The notes: a model not told the origin generated them from the letters alone. Counted from the stretch's first letter, positions 43,697-53,481 are shown. The stretch: DNA of 64,000 bases from Granulosicoccus sp045106195 (GCA_045106195.1 JBGCEH010000009.1:496001-560000); one strand, 5' to 3'. Made by a program: numbers and translations.

Positions 43697-44758
43697 ATGT
43701 ACCTGCAAAGACTGCATAAACTGCGGCTGGGATCAGACTCAGACTTCCGCGCCAAAGCGACATTAGGCGTCGCTTTAGCCGCCTTGGGGCTGCTGTTCCC
43801 CATCGCCATATTGAACTTCTTCCACGGCATCATCGTTACCGGTTTAGGCTCGCTCGGAATCGTCATTCTTCTGGCGACCAATGTCTGGCTGGTACTTCGC
43901 GGACGGTGCCATCAGACATTGACGCTCTTTTGTCTGGTTCCAGCCGGAATGATTTTCATGATCACTGTGTTCCAGTATGACGGCATCATTGGCAGCCTGT
44001 GGTGCTATCCATCTATAGTGGCGTGCTACTGCATGCTCTCAGAACGCAGGGCATGGTTTGCCAACCTCATTATTCTCTCTGTTTGTCTGAGTATGGTTGC
44101 TATCACTCTACCGCTGAAATACTCCCTACGCATCACTGCCACTCTGCTGGCGTTAAGCCTGTTCTCAGCAATTCTGGTTCGGGTTATCGATACGCTGAAT
44201 GAAAAACTTCAACATCAGCTGGTACGCGACCCACTCACTGACTTGCTCAATAGGTTAACGTTAAAACCCATACTTGAGCAGGCCATTGCCGAGCAGCAAG
44301 ATGGCACCGAGGCGACTGTTCTGGCGATAGACATCGATCATTTTAAATTGATCAATGACCGCTTTGGACACGATATGGGCGACAAGGCGCTTGTAACACT
44401 GTCGAACATTTTAAGAGATAACCTGCGAGACGGTGATCATGCGTTTCGCACCGGTGGTGAGGAATTTCTGGTATTGCTCAACGGCAGTACAGAAAAAGAA
44501 TCCAATATCATCGCGGAACGGCTACGACGTGAAGTCGAGGTGGCAGATATCATTCCCGGTGAGACGATCACTATCAGCATTGGTGCCGCGCATGCTGTGC
44601 AGAACGAAAGCTGGACGGCCTGGGTTAAACGTGCAGACGATTATCTTTACAGTGCCAAGCGACTAGGTAGAAATCGCGTTGCGCTCTCTGCCGAGGTCAA
44701 CGTTGTATCCTTTAATCACTCAACGTCACCTAGAACGGTCAACACGGCGGACTTCTAG
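43697..44758 (+). CDS. Membrane diguanylate cyclase (GGDEF)
   Basis: A 353-aa protein: five or six membrane helices up to residue 175, then GGDEF domain with DPLTDLLNRLTL, IDIDHFKLINDRFGHDMGDKAL, and active-site GGEEF near residue 260. The RDGD motif five residues before GGEEF is an intact product-inhibition site (RxxD). It should make cyclic di-GMP and be feedback controlled. The sensory part has no recognised fold. Start at the ATG after GGAG. Monocistronic. Confidence 0.9.
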   Translation: MYLQRLHKLRLGSDSDFRAKATLGVALAALGLLFPIAILNFFHGIIVTGLGSLGIVILLATNVWLVLRGRCHQTLTLFCLVPAGMIFMITVFQYDGIIGSLWCYPSIVACYCMLSERRAWFANLIILSVCLSMVAITLPLKYSLRITATLLALSLFSAILVRVIDTLNEKLQHQLVRDPLTDLLNRLTLKPILEQAIAEQQDGTEATVLAIDIDHFKLINDRFGHDMGDKALVTLSNILRDNLRDGDHAFRTGGEEFLVLLNGSTEKESNIIAERLRREVEVADIIPGETITISIGAAHAVQNESWTAWVKRADDYLYSAKRLGRNRVALSAEVNVVSFNHSTSPRTVNTADF

Positions 44759-44820
44759 GCTAAAATCAATCAGGCTCGGTACTATGGGTCCCATTCCATA
44801 GTCACAATTGCGGTAAAAGC

Positions 44821-46446
44821 ATGAGCGTTACCACGGCCAACCGACTGACTCGCACGCTTGAACAATACGGTGTCTCCTACGTCTTCGGTATCCCCGGCGT
44901 CCATACGCTTGAGCTCTATCGAGGACTTCAGGCCACTGACATCTTGCATATCACACCTCGTCACGAGCAAGGTGCAGGATTCATGGCGGATGGCTATGCA
45001 CGTGTGTCTGGTAAACCCGGCGTGTGTTTCATCATCAGTGGTCCGGGCATGACCAACATACTAACTGCAATGGGACAGGCCTACTCCGAGTCGATACCCA
45101 TGCTCGTCATATCCTCCGTAAATTCTCAAGGTCGTATGGGCTCCGGCGATGGATGGCTGCATGAACTCAGCGATCAGCAAGCAATGACAAAAGGCGTATG
45201 TGCCTTCAGCCATACGCTGCATGATCCGACCGAACTCGACCAGGTTCTGGCTCGTGCCTTTGCCGTCTTCGACAGCCAGAGACCCCGCCCAGTACATATC
45301 GAAATTCCAATAAATGTACTCAATGCGCAGCTTGTATCACCACCAAGGAAGGGATTAGACACTTTGCGCCTCAGACCACCGAGAGCCGGTTCGGACGTCA
45401 TCCAAATGGCAGCTCAGGCTCTATCCAGTGCGACGAGAGCCGTGATGCTGGTGGGGGGCGGAGCAGTTCAAGCGAGTAACGGTATCATTAGCCTGGCAGA
45501 GCGACTGGATGCGCCCGTAGTCATGACCGTGAACGCTCGCGGTATTGTTGCACACCAGCACCCTCTGGCCGTTTCCGCTTCAGCCAGTTTACCTGCAGTG
45601 CGCAAACTCATTTCCGACGCTGACATCGTGTTGGGCATCGGAACCGAAATGGGCCCTACTGACTACGACTTTAACGATGATGGGCAGTTCGAAATTTGCG
45701 CACGTTTTATCCGAATCGACATAGACGCCCAACAACTTATGCGTAATCGGATACCTCAGTCAGGACTCATCGGTGACGCTGGAGCCACTATAAAAGACTT
45801 GCTGCAAGCGCTTGAAAAACACCCGACGGCTGACCCATCAGCAAGCACCGGACCATCACGTGCAGCAACAGCCAGACAGGAAACGCTGGCGCTTCTGAGC
45901 AGACGCTACAGGCTTTATATTGAAACATTGGAGTGCATAAGAGACGCATTACCACACCTTATTATCAGCGGCGACTCCACGCAAATGATCTACGCTGGAA
46001 ATTGCTCGTTAGGCATGAGCACGCCCTCATCCTATTTCAATTCGGCGATGGGATTCGGGACACTCGGGTATGCACTGCCTGCCGCTATCGGTGCAGCGCT
46101 CGCCGCTCCAGACAGGCCCGTGGTCGCCATTAGCGGTGATGGCGGATTGCAGTTCTGTCTGGCAGAACTCGCCACTGCTGTGGACGAAAACCTTAATCTT
46201 ACCCTCATTGTGCACGTGAACGGTGGCTATCAGGAGATCAACCAGTTCATGCAAAGCCAGAACATTGAACTCGTCGGTGTCAAGCTGCTGGTGCCTGACG
46301 TACTAAGCATTGCCACGGCCTGCGGCTGGCAGTGCAATACGCCAGACTCTCTTGATCAACTACCGGAATTTTTGTTGACTGCGACCAATCAATCAAAACC
46401 CACCCTCGTCATTTTGCATGATGCTTTATTCGACGAAAAACCCTGA
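44821..46446 (+). CDS. aruI: 5-guanidino-2-oxopentanoate decarboxylase (AruI-type ThDP enzyme)
   Basis: A 541-aa thiamine-diphosphate enzyme. FGIPGVHTLELYRGL and HITPRHEQGAGFMADGYARVSGKPGVCFIISGPGMTNI (catalytic Glu in RHEQ) and LGYALPAAIGAALAAPDRPVVAISGDGGLQF (ThDP-binding GDGG) are present. The N-terminal blocks match AruI of the arginine transaminase pathway, which decarboxylates 2-ketoarginine to 4-guanidinobutanal. The transaminase AruH is not adjacent. Acetolactate synthase is the main alternative but lacks this HELSDQQAMTKGV stretch. Confidence 0.78.
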   Translation: MSVTTANRLTRTLEQYGVSYVFGIPGVHTLELYRGLQATDILHITPRHEQGAGFMADGYARVSGKPGVCFIISGPGMTNILTAMGQAYSESIPMLVISSVNSQGRMGSGDGWLHELSDQQAMTKGVCAFSHTLHDPTELDQVLARAFAVFDSQRPRPVHIEIPINVLNAQLVSPPRKGLDTLRLRPPRAGSDVIQMAAQALSSATRAVMLVGGGAVQASNGIISLAERLDAPVVMTVNARGIVAHQHPLAVSASASLPAVRKLISDADIVLGIGTEMGPTDYDFNDDGQFEICARFIRIDIDAQQLMRNRIPQSGLIGDAGATIKDLLQALEKHPTADPSASTGPSRAATARQETLALLSRRYRLYIETLECIRDALPHLIISGDSTQMIYAGNCSLGMSTPSSYFNSAMGFGTLGYALPAAIGAALAAPDRPVVAISGDGGLQFCLAELATAVDENLNLTLIVHVNGGYQEINQFMQSQNIELVGVKLLVPDVLSIATACGWQCNTPDSLDQLPEFLLTATNQSKPTLVILHDALFDEKP

Positions 46447-46450
46447 GCCA

Positions 46451-47290
46451 TCAAGGTATCTTGTAGGTGGCATGATGATGGGGGCCAAGTTGGCATTGGC
46501 ACTGCATACCCGCAGGAACCGCCAGTTGGCAGTAGTCACACAAGCCAGCGCCAGTGGGTTCAAGATCGGGCGTCAGTTCCACACGCTCATCAAACACAAA
46601 ACAATCACCTTGCCAGTAAGATGAGTCGCTTCTCTGAAGATAGTTGATCACCCCTCCTTCTATCTGGTAGACCTCTTTAAACCCTTCAGCCAGTAACCAG
46701 GGCGCTGCTTTCTCACACCGAATTCCACCTGTGCAGAACGTCACCATAGGCTGAGACTTGTCGAGTGTACCTTTCTCCAGTGCATCAGCAACCGCCGCCT
46801 TGAAATGCCGGAAATGTTTGATATCCAGTTGCGTGGCTCGCTTGAAAGTGCCTGATACAATCTCGTAATCATTACGCGTGTCCAGTAACGTAAATGACCG
46901 GTTTTCTGAAAGCCAGGCGTCAAGCTCCTGAGGTGATATAGCGGGCGCTACTGGTCGAGAACGCGCAAGATCCTTAGAGTCAGCCCCATCAAATGCAATG
47001 ATTTCTGCCCGCAAGCGAACTCGCAAACGCTTGTGTGGGACTGCCGAAGACACACTCTCTTTCAGCCAGATGCCTCGCAGAGATTCATGACGCTCCAGAC
47101 ATGCAATGGCTGCATCAATCTGCTTGCGCGTGCCTGCCAGTGTGACATTGATACCTTCAGCAGCCAGCAACACAGCGCCCTTCACACCAGTTGCTGACAG
47201 TGACGACTTGAGCTCTGGCTGTAGCGACTCTGCGTCAGGCAAATGGGTGAATCGATAACCACTCACATTGATGACGGGCCCGTCTGACAT
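46451..47290 (-). CDS. trhO: tRNA uridine-34 hydroxylase TrhO (rhodanese family)
   Basis: A 279-aa protein that, in the family, makes 5-hydroxyuridine at tRNA position 34. An N-terminal acylphosphatase-like domain (GVKGAVLLAAEGINVTLAGT) precedes the rhodanese domain with LDTRNDYEIVSGTFKRA and the active-site loop CTGGIRCEKAAPWLL. The C-terminal Cys pairs (CDYCQLAVPAGMQCQC) are typical. Start is taken at MSDGPVINVSGY; the frame is open upstream to 47380. Its stop lies 4 bases from the stop of aruI. Confidence 0.9.
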   Translation of the reverse strand: MSDGPVINVSGYRFTHLPDAESLQPELKSSLSATGVKGAVLLAAEGINVTLAGTRKQIDAAIACLERHESLRGIWLKESVSSAVPHKRLRVRLRAEIIAFDGADSKDLARSRPVAPAISPQELDAWLSENRSFTLLDTRNDYEIVSGTFKRATQLDIKHFRHFKAAVADALEKGTLDKSQPMVTFCTGGIRCEKAAPWLLAEGFKEVYQIEGGVINYLQRSDSSYWQGDCFVFDERVELTPDLEPTGAGLCDYCQLAVPAGMQCQCQLGPHHHATYKIP

Positions 47291-47398
47291 ACTCACTTTG
47301 GCTGACACCTGCAAAGAACAAATAATACATCTTACCTGTAGATTATTTATCATGAGTAGGTCCCATATTCCTGACACCACGATACAACGAGAATATTT

Positions 47399-48391
47399 AT
47401 GAGCTTTAACGCGCTTCTGGTAGAAAAAGATGATGAAGGCAAGACGAACGCCTCCATTCAGAGCCTCGATGAGTCACGCCTGCCTGAAGCAGATGTCTCG
47501 ATCGATGTCGACTACTCTACCGTCAACTACAAGGATGGCTTGTGCATTGGCCCTGGTGGCGGTCTTGTCCGCAACTACCCACATGTACCGGGCATTGATC
47601 TGGCTGGCACCGTTTCACAGTCAAGTTCCAGCCAATACAGCACCGGCGACAAGGTCGTCCTGACTGGTTGGCGCGTCGGTGAAGCCTGGTGGGGCGGCTA
47701 CGCTCAAAAGGCACGAGTCAAGAGTGAGTGGCTTGTCCCCTTACCTGACGGTATCAGCACTCGTCAGGCCATGGCGATAGGCACAGCTGGAATCACTGCC
47801 ATGCTGGCTGTCATCGCGCTGGAGGACAACGGCCTGAAAAAAGACAATGGACCAGTACTGGTTACCGGTGGCGCAGGCGGTGTAGGCTCGGTCGCTGTCG
47901 CTATCTTGAAGAATCTGGGCTACGAAGTAGCAGCCGTCACTGGACGCCCCGAAGCTGCTGACTATCTGAAGGGGCTCGGTGCAGACACGATTGTGGCGCG
48001 TGAGGATATCAACAAAACCGTCAAACGCCCACTGGAAACCGAGACCTGGGCAGGCTGCGTCGATGCCGTCGGTGGAGAAATGCTGGCACGCATACTGGGA
48101 CAACTGAAATACGGAGGATCAGTGGCCTCACTAGGTCTGGCCGGTGGAGCTCAATTGCCCGCAACTGTTATCCCGTTCCTGCTACGAGGCGTCAACATCC
48201 TCGGCATCGATTCTGTCATGCAGCCCTATGACAATCGCCTGCGCGCATGGCAGCGCCTGACCGATGCACTGCCCATGAATAAATTGGAGAGCATGATCAC
48301 AGAAGCAACGCTTAGCGACTTGCCTGAGCTAGGCAAACAAATCCTAAAGGGTCAGGTACGCGGCCGCGTGGTTGTGGATGTCAATGCCTGA
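47399..48391 (+). CDS. acuI: Acrylyl-CoA reductase (NADPH), AcuI/YhdH family
   Basis: A 330-aa zinc-free MDR-type oxidoreductase: VDYSTVNYKDGLCIGPGGGLVRNYPHVPGIDLAGTV, GWRVGEAWWGGYAQKARVKSEWLVPLP and TGGAGGVGSVAVAILKNLGYEVAAVTGR (NADPH loop). The family reduces acrylyl-CoA to propionyl-CoA, which protects marine bacteria that form acrylate from DMSP. No DMSP lyase lies nearby, so housekeeping detoxification is likely. Confidence 0.88.
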   Translation: MSFNALLVEKDDEGKTNASIQSLDESRLPEADVSIDVDYSTVNYKDGLCIGPGGGLVRNYPHVPGIDLAGTVSQSSSSQYSTGDKVVLTGWRVGEAWWGGYAQKARVKSEWLVPLPDGISTRQAMAIGTAGITAMLAVIALEDNGLKKDNGPVLVTGGAGGVGSVAVAILKNLGYEVAAVTGRPEAADYLKGLGADTIVAREDINKTVKRPLETETWAGCVDAVGGEMLARILGQLKYGGSVASLGLAGGAQLPATVIPFLLRGVNILGIDSVMQPYDNRLRAWQRLTDALPMNKLESMITEATLSDLPELGKQILKGQVRGRVVVDVNA

Positions 48392-48415
48392 CATCGTCTG
48401 AGTCAGGTTGAGTAT

Positions 48416-48441
48416 CAGGCGGTCATTTAAACGGCCGCCTG
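48416..48441. terminator. Hairpin between convergent acuI and the 470-aa gene
   Basis: A 9-bp stem (48416-48424 with 48433-48441, one wobble) with an AT-rich 8-base loop lies 25 bases after acuI and 16 bases beyond the end of the opposite gene. Without a U-tract it is only a likely shared transcript end. Confidence 0.4.
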
Positions 48442-48456
48442 CCGCCATTGCCTTGT

Positions 48457-49869
48457 TTAGCCGCGATAGCCGAACAAGCGATCGTTGACAATGTGTTCTG
48501 CCGTTTTCTCAGCCACCGATTTCTCCCACTCACCTCGCCCTTTGGGCAACTGTGCCAACACGTCGCGGGAATAGATTTTTAGCAGTGACGGATCATGGCA
48601 CTGAATGCCCGAAATGAACTGATTTTCCAGGAGATGCTGGTAAAGAAAATTCATGTTCTTTGCCACTTTTATATCAGTAAAGTCTTTCATCTTGTCATCC
48701 TCATCGAGCTCTGGATAAACAAAAAGTCGTGTGTTATCGGGAAACAGCTTGCCGAAACCCTCCAGGATTCCACCTTCGACACCCACATACTTCTTCTCGT
48801 CAAAAATCTCCTTGATATTGACCATCCCCAACACAATGCCTATCTGCTTAGCGGTGTACTGACGAAAGTAGGCACGTAGAGAAAAGTAGCGCGTGTAACT
48901 AGAGATCATGACGCTGTAACCCAGCTCATTGAGTAACTCTACCCGTGTAATCAAGTCCTGTTCGGACACCATGAGATCCTTTCCATAGCTGTCATTAATG
49001 GATATCTCTGCCAGTACAATTGTGTTGTCTTCTTCTACACCATCAAGCGCCTTAAACGCTTCAAACCCCTGGGCAATCATGTCACTGTTAAGCCGGGTAA
49101 CCGGTTTGAACGAGCCGCGAGTGGTCAGTACGTTTTTCTTGTACAGCATCTCGGCAGGTATCGCGACCTGACCATCGGGTGTAAACATAATGGCGCGAGT
49201 CTTCCGGCTTCTGATCAGATGCAGGTTTTTAGCGCGGTTGTCCAGATCATCAAAGTACGGACCCTTGAACTCAATGGAATCTATCTCGATAGCATCCAAG
49301 GGCAGATTATCAGTTAGCGAGTCGATCAATCGGCGCGGATCTTCAAAATAATAGTAGGCGCCGTAAATAAGATTTACGCCAATAACCCCGAGGGTATCCT
49401 GTTGCTGCTCAGCCGTATCTTCCAGCATCCTCACATGCACGATGATGTCCGAGGCCTCAGCCTGCGGATACATCTGAAGACGAATACCACACCAGGCATG
49501 ACACTCATTACTACGATTGAAACTCTTGGCTGATACAGTTGCCGCATACGAAAAATAGCGTGACGACTTTGGCCTGGATGTTCCCAGGCGAGATACCACA
49601 AGACTGAACTCCTTATCCAGCATTGCTTTCACCCGAGCTTGGCTAACATAGCGTCCTCCGTCCTGAGTGCCATAAATAGCATCGGAAAACTGCATATCGT
49701 AAGCGGAAATAGTCTTGGCCACCGTACCCGCAGCAGCACCTGCCAGAAAAAACTGTCTGGCCACCTCCTGGCCTGCACCAATCTCGGCAATGGTGCCGTA
49801 TTTCTTGTCATCCAGATTAAGACGCAAGGCCTTGTTCAGGGTGGAGCGACCGCTTACGTTATTTTCCAT
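48457..49869 (-). CDS. Conserved 470-aa protein of unknown function
   Basis: I recognise a widespread soluble family without a secure function; database labels such as nicotinate-nucleotide adenylyltransferase or TonB receptor appear unreliable. The N-terminus reads GRSTLNKALRLNLDDKKYGTIAEIGAGQEVARQFF, then AAAGTVAKTISAYDMQFSDAIYG. The middle has GVIGVNLIYGAYYYFEDPRRLIDSL, DAIEIDSIEFKGPYF and NLHLIRSRKTRAIMFTPDG. The C half has GYSVMISSYTRYFSLRAYFRQYTAKQIGIVLG and ends with KTAEHIVNDRLFGY. No signal peptide, membrane helix or Walker motif. Monocistronic and convergent with acuI. Confidence 0.75.
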   Translation of the reverse strand: MENNVSGRSTLNKALRLNLDDKKYGTIAEIGAGQEVARQFFLAGAAAGTVAKTISAYDMQFSDAIYGTQDGGRYVSQARVKAMLDKEFSLVVSRLGTSRPKSSRYFSYAATVSAKSFNRSNECHAWCGIRLQMYPQAEASDIIVHVRMLEDTAEQQQDTLGVIGVNLIYGAYYYFEDPRRLIDSLTDNLPLDAIEIDSIEFKGPYFDDLDNRAKNLHLIRSRKTRAIMFTPDGQVAIPAEMLYKKNVLTTRGSFKPVTRLNSDMIAQGFEAFKALDGVEEDNTIVLAEISINDSYGKDLMVSEQDLITRVELLNELGYSVMISSYTRYFSLRAYFRQYTAKQIGIVLGMVNIKEIFDEKKYVGVEGGILEGFGKLFPDNTRLFVYPELDEDDKMKDFTDIKVAKNMNFLYQHLLENQFISGIQCHDPSLLKIYSRDVLAQLPKGRGEWEKSVAEKTAEHIVNDRLFGYRG

Positions 49870-49980
49870 GAGATTTCACAGTTGTCTAGATGCTGGTTTT
49901 GCGTGCTACATACACGCCAGTTAACCCCATGCAGCCCTGGTATCCAAACTAAAGGGGTTTCATGATCCGCAGATTCAAGC

Positions 49981-50769
49981 TTATTTACCTTTCCATATCG
50001 GATCGCGCTTTTCAGAAAAAGCACGAAATCCCTCACGGTTATCCTCCGAACCATACAACGTGTCCACACTCGGCAACTGTCTTTTGGTCACGCGATTCAA
50101 GGCATCCTGAAACGTACTGTCTTCAGCGTTACGCACTATTTCCTTGATGGCAGCAAACACGAGCGGGGGTCCCGCGGCAAGATATTCCGCCATATTTCGG
50201 GCCTGTGACATAAGGTCGGCAGCAGGATAAACATGATTGACGAATCCCCAGCGAGCAGCCTCCTCCGTATCGAGCCAGCGTCCGGTGAACAGCATTTCCA
50301 TGGCAATGTGATAAGGAATTCGCTTGGGTAACTTGATGCTTGCAGCATCAGCAACGGTTCCCGAATTTATCTCTGGCAAGGCAAAGCTTGCATGCTCTGC
50401 CGCCAGAATGATGTCACAAGACAAGGCGATTTCAAGACCCCCACCACAACAGATCCCGTTAATTGCAGCAATAACGGGCTTGTTCATATTTGGAAGCTCT
50501 TGCAAGCCTCCAAAACCACCAACACCATAATCACCGTCCACGGCATCCCCATCATTCGCAGCCTTGAGATCCCAACCGGGGCAAAAGAATTTTTCACCTG
50601 CCGCGGTGAGTATCGCAACCCTAAGCGCAGGATCATCACGAAAATCACGAAACACCTCGCCCATCGCGCGACTGGTAGCAAGATCCACAGCATTGGCTTT
50701 GGGCCTGTCGAGAGTAACTTCCAGAACCGCGCCTTGTATGCGTGTTCTGATCGGAGATGATTCGCTCAT
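49981..50769 (-). CDS. caiD: CaiD-like enoyl-CoA hydratase (crotonobetainyl/carnitinyl-CoA)
   Basis: A 262-aa crotonase: VLEVTLDRPKANAVDLATSRAMGEVFRDFRDD and EKFFCPGWDLKAANDGD, the oxyanion-hole glycine region NGICCGGGLEIALSCDIILAAEHASFALPE, and FSEKRDPIWKGK at the end, as in CaiD. It would hydrate crotonobetainyl-CoA to carnitinyl-CoA. The second glutamate region reads ALPEINSGTVADAASIKLPK, where CaiD has G-rich PDSGGV, so the active site is somewhat modified. Last gene of a four-gene operon with carnitine enzymes, 33 bases after the acyl-CoA dehydrogenase. Confidence 0.8.
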   Translation of the reverse strand: MSESSPIRTRIQGAVLEVTLDRPKANAVDLATSRAMGEVFRDFRDDPALRVAILTAAGEKFFCPGWDLKAANDGDAVDGDYGVGGFGGLQELPNMNKPVIAAINGICCGGGLEIALSCDIILAAEHASFALPEINSGTVADAASIKLPKRIPYHIAMEMLFTGRWLDTEEAARWGFVNHVYPAADLMSQARNMAEYLAAGPPLVFAAIKEIVRNAEDSTFQDALNRVTKRQLPSVDTLYGSEDNREGFRAFSEKRDPIWKGK

Positions 50770-50802
50770 GCTCTATAGCTCGTTATGGAAGTAATCGGTT
50801 AT

Positions 50803-51966
50803 CTAACTACCTTTGGCGCGTAACAACGATCTGGAAATTATGTGCCTCTGTATCTCCGAGGTGCCTTCCCATATCCGCTCTATGCGCGCATCACGCCAGA
50901 TACGTTCAAGCGGCAGATCAGCCATTAGCCCCATACCGCCGTGTATCTGAATAGCTTCATCCGCGACCATGGCCAGCATCTCGGTAGCCTTGAGTTTGGC
51001 CATCGCCATATCCGCATCACTGGCAGTGCCTTCATCGTAGCGCCATCCGGCATCCATGATCATCAGCTCTGCCGCCTTCATCTCCATGGCCATATCGGCC
51101 AACTTGAAGGACACCCCCTGAAACCTGCCGATGGTTTGACCAAACTGTTCACGCTGTGCAGCATAGTCCACCGAAAGTTCAAACGCTCGCGAAGCACGCC
51201 CAAGACAGGTTGCTCCCACTTGCAATCGAGTGGCCCCGAGCCAGGCATTTGCCACATCAAAGCCTCTATGAACCTCACCCAATACTTGCTCGTTCGGCAA
51301 CCGACAGTTATCAAACTGCAGTATGGAGTTCGTATATCCACGATGCGACACATTCCGATATCCATCCAGTACCGAATAACCGGGTGTCCCCTTATCCACA
51401 AAAAAGGCGGTAATCAGTTTCTTCGGCCCTCTGGGTGTATCTTCCTCTCCCGTGGCCATAAAGCAGATAGCAAAATCTGCTATATCTGCATGCGAGATAA
51501 AGTGTTTGGTACCGTTCAATAACCAGTCATCACCATCGCGTCTGGCTGTCGCTTTCATACCGCGCAAATCAGATCCGGCCCCGGGCTCAGTCATTGCCAG
51601 ACAATCCCACTTTTCTCCAGCAACACAGGGGGCCAGGTAGCGCGCTTTCTGATCATCGGTTCCGGCACACAGAATATTTGATGGTCTTGCAACTGCAGTC
51701 CAGTGCAAGGCATAGTTGGCCCTGCCAAGCTCCTTTTCATACAGTAACCAGGTAGGCGTATCCAGTCCCGCCCCCCCGAACTGCTCAGGAATATTGGCGG
51801 CATACAAACCCGCCTCTATAGCCTTGGCTTGAATGTCACGCACAACTTCCATATCCAGCACACCACTGCGCTCAATCTCAGCCTCGAACGGGTACAGTTC
51901 TTTTTCGACAAACGCTCGCGTTGTGTCGACGATCATCTGCTGTTCTTCAGACAAGGCGAAGGTCAT
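50803..51966 (-). CDS. Acyl-CoA dehydrogenase of the carnitine operon
   Basis: A 387-aa FAD enzyme: LAMTEPGAGSDLRGMKATA, NGTKHFISHADIADFAI, and the C-terminal RIERIWEGTSEIQRHIISRSLL with the catalytic Glu in IWEGT. By context it likely oxidises gamma-butyrobetainyl-CoA to crotonobetainyl-CoA, or reduces the reverse way as CaiA does. The alternative is a short-chain acyl-CoA substrate. It lies between the carnitine dehydrogenase fusion (30-base gap) and caiD. Confidence 0.85.
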   Translation of the reverse strand: MTFALSEEQQMIVDTTRAFVEKELYPFEAEIERSGVLDMEVVRDIQAKAIEAGLYAANIPEQFGGAGLDTPTWLLYEKELGRANYALHWTAVARPSNILCAGTDDQKARYLAPCVAGEKWDCLAMTEPGAGSDLRGMKATARRDGDDWLLNGTKHFISHADIADFAICFMATGEEDTPRGPKKLITAFFVDKGTPGYSVLDGYRNVSHRGYTNSILQFDNCRLPNEQVLGEVHRGFDVANAWLGATRLQVGATCLGRASRAFELSVDYAAQREQFGQTIGRFQGVSFKLADMAMEMKAAELMIMDAGWRYDEGTASDADMAMAKLKATEMLAMVADEAIQIHGGMGLMADLPLERIWRDARIERIWEGTSEIQRHIISRSLLRAKGS

Positions 51967-51996
51967 GGAGTAGGTTAATCGTTATCGTTGATTGCT

Positions 51997-53481
51997 TTAA
52001 AGGCGCTGCCCGACAGATCGCCCGACGCCTTCCGGTACAGGTAGCTTAGCGTGCATTTCAGCGATATGTTCCAGAGCGTGTAAAACGGAAGCGTCGGGAA
52101 CACAGGCAGCACGCGTTTCCAGGGAAACATGAATAAGCATGTGTTCACCCGTTGCCAGCAACTTGCCATTGTCGTGATAGAGGTGATGAAACAAATGCAT
52201 TTTTTTACCAGCCCCGGCCAGAACCTGAGTCGTGGTGAACACCCGCTCGTTAACACGCACCTCATCCAGATGCCGGATATGCGTCTCGACCGTAAAGTAG
52301 GACAAGCCATTACCAATATACTGCGCATCACAACCGATAATTCGCATGAACGCATCCGTGGCATCGCCAAAGCACTGCAGGTAACGCGCTTCGTTCATAT
52401 GGTTGTTGTAATCCGTCCAGTCCGGTGGAATGGACCTGTCGGTGGTGCGTATTGGCATTGAATGATCAACGAGCAACGCCTTGTCACCGCCACCCGCTCC
52501 TGCATCAAACAGACGTTTCTCATAGTCTGCCAACACAAGCCCCGCACCCCATTCATTCGCCTTGAGCGCTTGTTGAATAGCCACCAGATTATCATCACGA
52601 ATTCGCTCCAGCTCACGAATCGTGTGATGACCACTTTGCTCATCGGATTGACTGGCGATCAGATCTACCAGTTCATCGTTGTATTCAGGTACATCCATGA
52701 GCTTTGTCCATGGCCACGTCAGGCAGGGACCGAACTGCGCCAGAAAATGCCGCATGCCCGCCTCCCCACCGGCAATCCGATAGGTTTCGAAAACACCCAT
52801 TTGGGCGTAACGCAGCCCAAAACCCAATCGAACAATATCATCCAGTTCTTTAGTGGTGGTAATACCATCCTTGATTAACCACAACGATTCGCGCCAGATC
52901 GCCTCCAGCAGTCGATCAGCCACAAACGCCTCGATTTCCTTTTTCACATGCACAGGCGTCATGCCCAGAGTCTTGTAAAAAGCTTTCGCTCGCTCGACAA
53001 CATGGGTAGCGGTCACGTTGCCACCCACAACCTCAACCACGGGCAGCAGATATACCGGATTGAACGGATGCGCCACAATCAACCGTTGCGGGTTCTGCAT
53101 ACCCGCTTGCAAGTTCGACGGCATAATGCCCGACGTCGAAGAAGCAACAACCGCATCCGCCGATGCACCCTGCTCTATCTCCGCATACACCGCCTGCTTC
53201 ACATCAAGCCTTTCAGGCACACTTTCGATGATCCATTGTGCCTTATCGACAGCCGCCGCAATACTGTCGCAGAAACTCAGTTGTCCCTTAACGGGTCGCT
53301 GCGCCATCGTCAGCTTTGCATAGGCCCGGTCAGCGTTATCCAGCACAGCCTGCATTTTCTCTGACGCATCACTCGCCGGATCAAATAACTGGACGTCAAT
53401 GCCGTTTTCAATCAGCCGAGCGACCCATCCGGCCCCGATCACACCGCCACCAATACAGGCAACCCGCGTAATACTGCTCAT
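51997..53481 (-). CDS. lcdH: L-carnitine 3-dehydrogenase fused to betainyl-CoA thioesterase
   Basis: A 494-aa bifunctional protein. Residues 1-320 are a 3-hydroxyacyl-CoA dehydrogenase-type NAD domain: ACIGGGVIGAGWVARL at 8-23, SSTSGIMPSNLQ, VAHPFNPVYLLPVVEVVGG and FVADRLLEAIWRE. Residues about 345-494 are a hot-dog thioesterase (PPDWTDYNNHMNEARYLQCF, VHIRHLDEV-type strand). It should oxidise L-carnitine to 3-dehydrocarnitine and hydrolyse betainyl-CoA. Its start overlaps the stop of the preceding DUF849 gene by 4 bases, which matches the pathway order. Confidence 0.88.
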   Translation of the reverse strand: MSSITRVACIGGGVIGAGWVARLIENGIDVQLFDPASDASEKMQAVLDNADRAYAKLTMAQRPVKGQLSFCDSIAAAVDKAQWIIESVPERLDVKQAVYAEIEQGASADAVVASSTSGIMPSNLQAGMQNPQRLIVAHPFNPVYLLPVVEVVGGNVTATHVVERAKAFYKTLGMTPVHVKKEIEAFVADRLLEAIWRESLWLIKDGITTTKELDDIVRLGFGLRYAQMGVFETYRIAGGEAGMRHFLAQFGPCLTWPWTKLMDVPEYNDELVDLIASQSDEQSGHHTIRELERIRDDNLVAIQQALKANEWGAGLVLADYEKRLFDAGAGGGDKALLVDHSMPIRTTDRSIPPDWTDYNNHMNEARYLQCFGDATDAFMRIIGCDAQYIGNGLSYFTVETHIRHLDEVRVNERVFTTTQVLAGAGKKMHLFHHLYHDNGKLLATGEHMLIHVSLETRAACVPDASVLHALEHIAEMHAKLPVPEGVGRSVGQRL

